Of a stretch of 64,000 nt of DNA, positions 63,501 to 64,000 are shown piece after piece. The stretch covers positions 13,729,764 to 13,793,763 of the forward strand of contig NC_092583.1 of the NCBI RefSeq assembly GCF_037975245.1, read 5' to 3'. Made by a program: the position numbers and the translations under genes. Source of the DNA: Apostichopus japonicus (lineage: Eukaryota; Echinodermata; Holothuroidea; Aspidochirotida; Stichopodidae). The stretch's first letter is position 1, and each line of letters opens with the position of its first letter. Under the pieces are notes generated by a model. It had not been told where the DNA came from. It saw nothing but the letters and a program-made list of their open reading frames with translations, and made no database searches.

Positions 63501-63706
63501 CCAACCCTTGGTCTTGACTGTTTACATATGGTATCATACCTTATATGCTGCCCAATGAAGAGCAGTTCTTCCTCTGTGATCCTTGGCATCTACATTAGCA
63601 CCATTTTTCAAAAGAAGCTGAGCACACTCAATATGATCAGCAAGGACCGTTACCATCAGAGGTGTCCTTCCAAACTGATCAGGCTCCTCCAACTGGTGTT
63701 CAGGGT
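42434..63706 (-). CDS. INVS: Inversin (nephrocystin-2), 16 exons in the window, N-terminus beyond the right edge
   Basis: Sixteen exons join in phase to 3,629 nt, giving 1,208 residues plus stop. Fifteen ankyrin repeats come first (about residues 1-500), with diagnostic inversin segments such as SNIGIPDVDGKTPLHWAA, NWQDFEGRTALHLAVADGN, RRTALMWAAGKGADDV and HGALS-like QGALSINTIRDLAASRIQ. An IQ motif follows across an exon junction (RIQ-AIFRGYCVRKTF). The remaining ~680 residues are charged and disordered. Vertebrate inversin is about 1,065 residues with 16 ankyrin repeats and two IQ motifs; the second IQ is not visible here. Inversin defines the proximal 'inversin compartment' of the cilium with NPHP3, NEK8 and ANKS6, binds Dishevelled, and acts in left-right asymmetry and planar polarity. 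About 36 N-terminal residues, including the first ankyrin repeat, lie beyond 64 kb. Confidence 0.95.
42829..42945 (-). CDS. INVS: INVS exon: tail
   Basis: 39 residues, phase 1-1 (SKSFNLAPNKPSRRQKLHPS..). Acceptor CGGTAATAG is short of pyrimidines; donor GTGAGT. Confidence 0.78.
43230..43305 (+). mobile_element. 3' tail of a SINE-like element
   Basis: GTAAAGCGCTTTGAGC..GCGCTATATGAATATTACTTATTATTATT resembles the tail of the element at 50175-50445. Confidence 0.45.
43568..43660 (-). CDS. INVS: INVS exon: tail
   Basis: 31 residues, phase 1-1 (EKQQVKLTTSGQVRRQRSSS..). Acceptor CTTTTTTTCAG, donor GTATGC. Confidence 0.82.
44045..45711 (-). CDS. INVS: INVS large exon: disordered tail
   Basis: 555 residues from RKKECGQSSLEESSKDK to NGPTSK, phase 2 in and phase 1 out. 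Acidic in the first half, Lys/Arg/Ser-rich in the second, with no second IQ motif. The plus-strand ORFs over it are shadows. Donor GTGAGT. Confidence 0.92.
46268..47612 (-). repeat. 44-bp minisatellite abutting the INVS IQ exon donor, about 30 units
   Basis: Unit on the minus strand: AAGGTAACGGTGGTATGGGG followed by GTGCGTAATGGTGTTATAAG and AGAC. Spacing of 44 bp is seen directly, with sub-blocks of higher-order repetition (variant units with ATCGCTACCTTACC). Each unit repeats AAG|GTAAC, the exon's own donor. More decayed related sequence extends to about 45.88 kb. Confidence 0.95.
47613..47707 (-). CDS. INVS: INVS exon: IQ calmodulin-binding motif
   Basis: AIFRGYCVRKTFLERKLLLV then KHEELRKHAAA, completing IQxxxRGxxxR and matching LLMKHEQLRKDAAAKK of vertebrates. 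Phase 0 in and phase 2 out. The donor AAG|GTAACA is the first of a tandem array of near-identical sequences. Confidence 0.95.
48472..48696 (-). CDS. INVS: INVS exon: last ankyrin repeats and start of the IQ motif
   Basis: 75 residues, phase 0-0: GVTALHYACSTGYLEAV .. FTPLDHALLNGHHEVVQFM .. LAASRIQ. The IQ motif's Ile-Gln are its last residues. Acceptor ATATTATAG, donor GTTTGT. Confidence 0.95.
48835..49740. repeat. 42-bp minisatellite in an INVS intron, about 20 units
   Basis: Unit ACATGACACCCAGTAATAAC + AGTAACATATTGATATTGTA + TC. The 42-bp period is divisible by three, so long ORFs run through it on both strands (VITGCHVIQYQYVT on the minus strand). It sits about 140 bp before the acceptor of the last ankyrin exon. 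Confidence 0.95.
49985..50162 (-). CDS. INVS: INVS exon: ankyrin repeats
   Basis: 59 residues, phase 2 in and phase 0 out: AARGGHSCVCANLLKHEISP .. GRTPLQCAAYGGFINCM, matching the vertebrate PNVQDYAGRTPLQCAAYGG segment. Confidence 0.94.
50175..50445 (+). mobile_element. Dispersed SINE-like element
   Basis: Contains GTGTCCTTGGGCAAGGCACTTTAT..CCCAGGTGTATAAATGG and a 3' tail GCGCTTTATAAATCCTCAATAATATTATTATT, a layout of common marine-invertebrate dispersed repeats. Superfamily not assigned. Confidence 0.5.
51256..51532. mobile_element. Foldback element with nested inverted repeats
   Basis: A perfect 23-bp inverted repeat (51256-51278 with 51321-51343) encloses a 42-nt loop. GTTCATTCATAC (51344-51355) is inverted at 51521-51532, and GTGAGTAACGC (51310-51320) is inverted at 51451-51461. 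Noncoding; superfamily unknown. Confidence 0.6.
51569..51620 (-). CDS. INVS: INVS exon: ankyrin repeat (52 nt)
   Basis: GGATVNVLDDEGRSPLH-W, phase 1 in and phase 2 out. Acceptor CATGTCAG, donor GTGAGT. Small but phase-locked between its neighbours. Confidence 0.9.
52366..52731 (-). mobile_element. TTAA MITE, copy 6
   Basis: Inverted copy with TTAA at both ends, in an inversin intron. Confidence 0.82.
53040..53139 (-). CDS. INVS: INVS exon: ankyrin repeat
   Basis: 33 residues, phase 0 in and phase 1 out: LGADVNVTDENKHTPLFRAA, matching VDATDVMKHTPLFRACEMGH of vertebrates in register. Confidence 0.93.
53421..53650 (-). mobile_element. tRNA-derived SINE, copy 3
   Basis: Full-length copy in an inversin intron, same orientation as the others. 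Head reads TTAGCCCAGTGGTTAACG, tail TATGTATGCATG. Confidence 0.75.
53789..53844 (-). CDS. INVS: INVS exon: ankyrin repeat (short)
   Basis: 19 residues, phase 1 in and phase 0 out (LHAAAMAGHTSTVGVLLK). Acceptor TACTTTTCAG, donor GTAATT. Confidence 0.9.
54654..54819 (-). CDS. INVS: INVS exon: ankyrin repeats
   Basis: 55 residues, phase 0 in and phase 1 out, with RRTALMWAAGKGADDVIHVM. Donor GTTCGC is weak, but the next exon restores GATALHAAAMAGH. Confidence 0.92.
55809..58718 (+). CDS. LINE ORF: apurinic endonuclease plus reverse transcriptase
   Basis: 969 residues with no internal stop. The N-terminal endonuclease shows the expected order: N81 (TANVNS), E107 (LQETKL), GGGLIMY (149-155), GDVNRE, and SDHS near 290. 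The reverse transcriptase has FRPI, LDFSSAFNT (near 633), GVPQGGPLSALLFTLYTDE and the catalytic YADD (719-722). The C-terminus has the HPLHGPL..R..YKNSFIYRA pattern usual for CR1/L2-group LINEs. It would copy its own RNA at a nicked target site. No ORF1 seen upstream, as in some members of this group. The intact frame suggests a recent insertion, antisense to inversin inside its intron. Clade assignment is by motif only. Confidence 0.92.
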   Translation: MNPNNTDIVGGARSLHYSSETLHNIRRSMQTHTIESRLVDILKEQSILRKHRGTRAGIQNRIRNTQSHNFSFPYGLTANVNSIQGKFLHLEQTVTNMRNLCFITLQETKLQSPNKEWLNEIPQHCVPDEALRMANYFMFRHDRQFSANGGGLIMYISKDWAVSYPKVCCSILIPDIELLAVRARPRYLPSDMSNVTIVNVYTRPSSNFSTADKELKSAITKLQKENPRTHFIIAGDVNRESIACIETMGFKNLVNFATFSSSNSVLDAVYVTGDVYHVKKSHPISTSDHSSVLLIPKYTEKHRAKKQRRSRSQKDLSFDNVRSMQEMLQTTDWNVFREGCDDPDELTDVISSYIEFVSDVCIPMKQITPAEMMKRIPPDNKIKQLEKQKQKAIEDKDNISRNRMQREINKHVNNLRSDTFGGIKGNSRAFWDVVKSIRDPTKDDQPRRVDADFGKELSDYFGRFNDSISKDIPLYLPEKNEGCHELDVNVVRKQFGKVKRGVACGSDKIPWWVFKFFSFELAPIYTSLFQESLQHSQIPNLWKTALTSPVPKVANPKDVNDFRPIDLASIAFNSMQRILLPRLTDSINQFGDKRQFAYRKGVSCVDAVLLLIHEVVSELNCKETTIAKVLFLDFSSAFNTVLPNQLITDLSGFITEPWLLHWLAQFLTGWSRHVKLENGLSDRSEIKVGVPQGGPLSALLFTLYTDEIKSGGHISITKYADDTAILCKISKSSCVNDQLNYQQSVNDVVSTCDRKNLLLNAKKSKEMCFANINIKHQGLLSARSQGVTIHESEVERTSRTEYLGVCIDDNLTFTSHISKILKKVYYFVSSLAYIVSFFNEGARKNVFSSFILPHLLYAVPVWYHFISSSDKHRLMRFLKYTSRILNVSQLLLKDQVNTAAKNEFVRMTNKIRDDKDHPLHGPLNCLLVKATRNLRNPHILPKYRIQLYKNSFIYRAAIYIQFGILEPFI
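58724..59602 (+). repeat. 97-bp tandem repeat in the LINE 3' UTR, nine copies
   Basis: TTTCACCTAGTTCTAGTAAT recurs at 58731, 58828, 58925, 59022, 59119 (variant), 59216, 59313, 59410 and 59507. Copies differ at only a few positions, so the expansion is young. Confidence 0.95.
59875..60057 (-). CDS. INVS: INVS exon: ankyrin repeats
   Basis: 61 residues, phase 0-0: LDNLFRTPLHWAAVLGHTHI .. GATALHYAAQNNHA. The intron downstream of it houses the complete CR1/L2-type LINE. Confidence 0.94.
60058..61180. other. INVS intron
   Basis: Unique AT-rich sequence with a short internal repeat (GCTCTAG.TAA.GCCCA at 60.10 and 60.17 kb) and a G-rich stretch near 60,340-60,390. Nothing else recognised. Confidence 0.5.
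61181..61396 (-). CDS. INVS: INVS exon: ankyrin repeats
   Basis: 72 residues, phase 0-0. Carries GSNIGIPDVDGKTPLHWAA and NWQDFEGRTALHLAVADGN, nearly identical to the vertebrate protein. Confidence 0.95.
61806..61871 (-). CDS. INVS: INVS exon: ankyrin repeat
   Basis: 22 residues, phase 0-0 (RTALHWSASYGNLEAVRIL). Acceptor TTTCTCCAG, donor GTAAGT. Confidence 0.92.
62733..62906 (-). CDS. INVS: INVS exon: ankyrin repeats
   Basis: 58 residues, phase 0-0: GIYRFCSLLISRGAYWREKD .. GEVDEQDVNK, matching the GNYRFMKLLL..GEVDTQDKNK segment of vertebrate inversin. Confidence 0.93.
63540..63706 (-). CDS. INVS: INVS exon: ankyrin repeats (first in window)
   Basis: 55 residues: PEHQLEEPDQFGRTPLMVTV .. GRTALHWAAYK, corresponding to about residue 36 onward of vertebrate inversin. 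Acceptor TTGGTTATAG, donor GTATGA, phase 2 codon carried in and phase 0 out. Confidence 0.92.
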
Positions 63707-64000
63707 CTATAACCAAGAAATCCAGAATGCAAAATATCTGTTGAGGTTTTCATGATTGAACATTACACTAGACTTCTGCTTCATTTAATTCAAATAAAAA
63801 TGTAACTTAAAATGGAGAACGAGAATGTTAGTGAATTTTTACGTATTTCTGGACCGGGTAGAGAAGGCTTGGACCAGGTAGTAATTTAATTTTCTTGATC
63901 TGTTCCCCAGGTTCCCAGTCCCATCATGAATGAGAAGATATCATATTTTAAAAAGTTTCAGAGTTTGACCACTGGTAACCCAGATGACCTTTGACCTTCA

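Overview
The window is nuclear DNA from an animal. It is AT-rich, its genes are cut into many small exons with GT..AG introns, and it carries SINEs, a CR1/L2-type LINE and MITEs. The mix of marine-type dispersed repeats (including a CR1-like 3' tail and a tail reading GTAAAGCGCTTTGAGC..) with an invertebrate-like inversin suggests a marine deuterostome, most likely an echinoderm. The species cannot be fixed from the sequence alone.

Layout. (1) 2.8-32.4 kb, minus strand: a complete 26-coding-exon gene. Its spliced reading frame closes exactly (5,784 nt, 1,927 residues plus stop). Its first three exons match my recollection of the N-terminus of vertebrate KIAA2012, and it ends in a long Glu/Arg/Lys coiled coil. 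(2) 33.26-34.06 kb, minus strand: two further coding exons of unknown affiliation directly upstream. They may be an alternative start, an upstream ORF or a separate gene. (3) 36.58-39.07 kb, plus strand: a three-exon gene for a 108-residue charged, helical protein that I do not recognise. (4) 42.4-63.7 kb, minus strand, running off the right edge: 16 exons of inversin (INVS), with 15 ankyrin repeats, one IQ motif and a long disordered tail of about 1,208 residues in all. Only the N-terminus is outside the window.

Mobile and repetitive DNA lies in the introns and between genes: six copies of a roughly 365-bp TTAA-flanked MITE, three copies of a tRNA-derived SINE, a complete-looking CR1/L2-type LINE (one 969-residue endonuclease/reverse-transcriptase ORF followed by nine 97-bp tandem repeats) in an inversin intron, a foldback element, and several minisatellites. 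Two minisatellites are unusual because they begin at an exon's 5' splice site and carry repeated copies of it: about 30 units of 44 bp next to the inversin IQ exon, and about 8 units of 38 bp next to KIAA2012-like exon 23.

How the genes may relate: inversin is an established ciliary protein. The unknown small gene and the KIAA2012-like gene both encode charged helical proteins, and an 11/14 match to the RFX X-box lies in the spacer between their divergent starts. A ciliary theme is therefore possible, but this is inference. No bacterial, viral or CRISPR feature was found.
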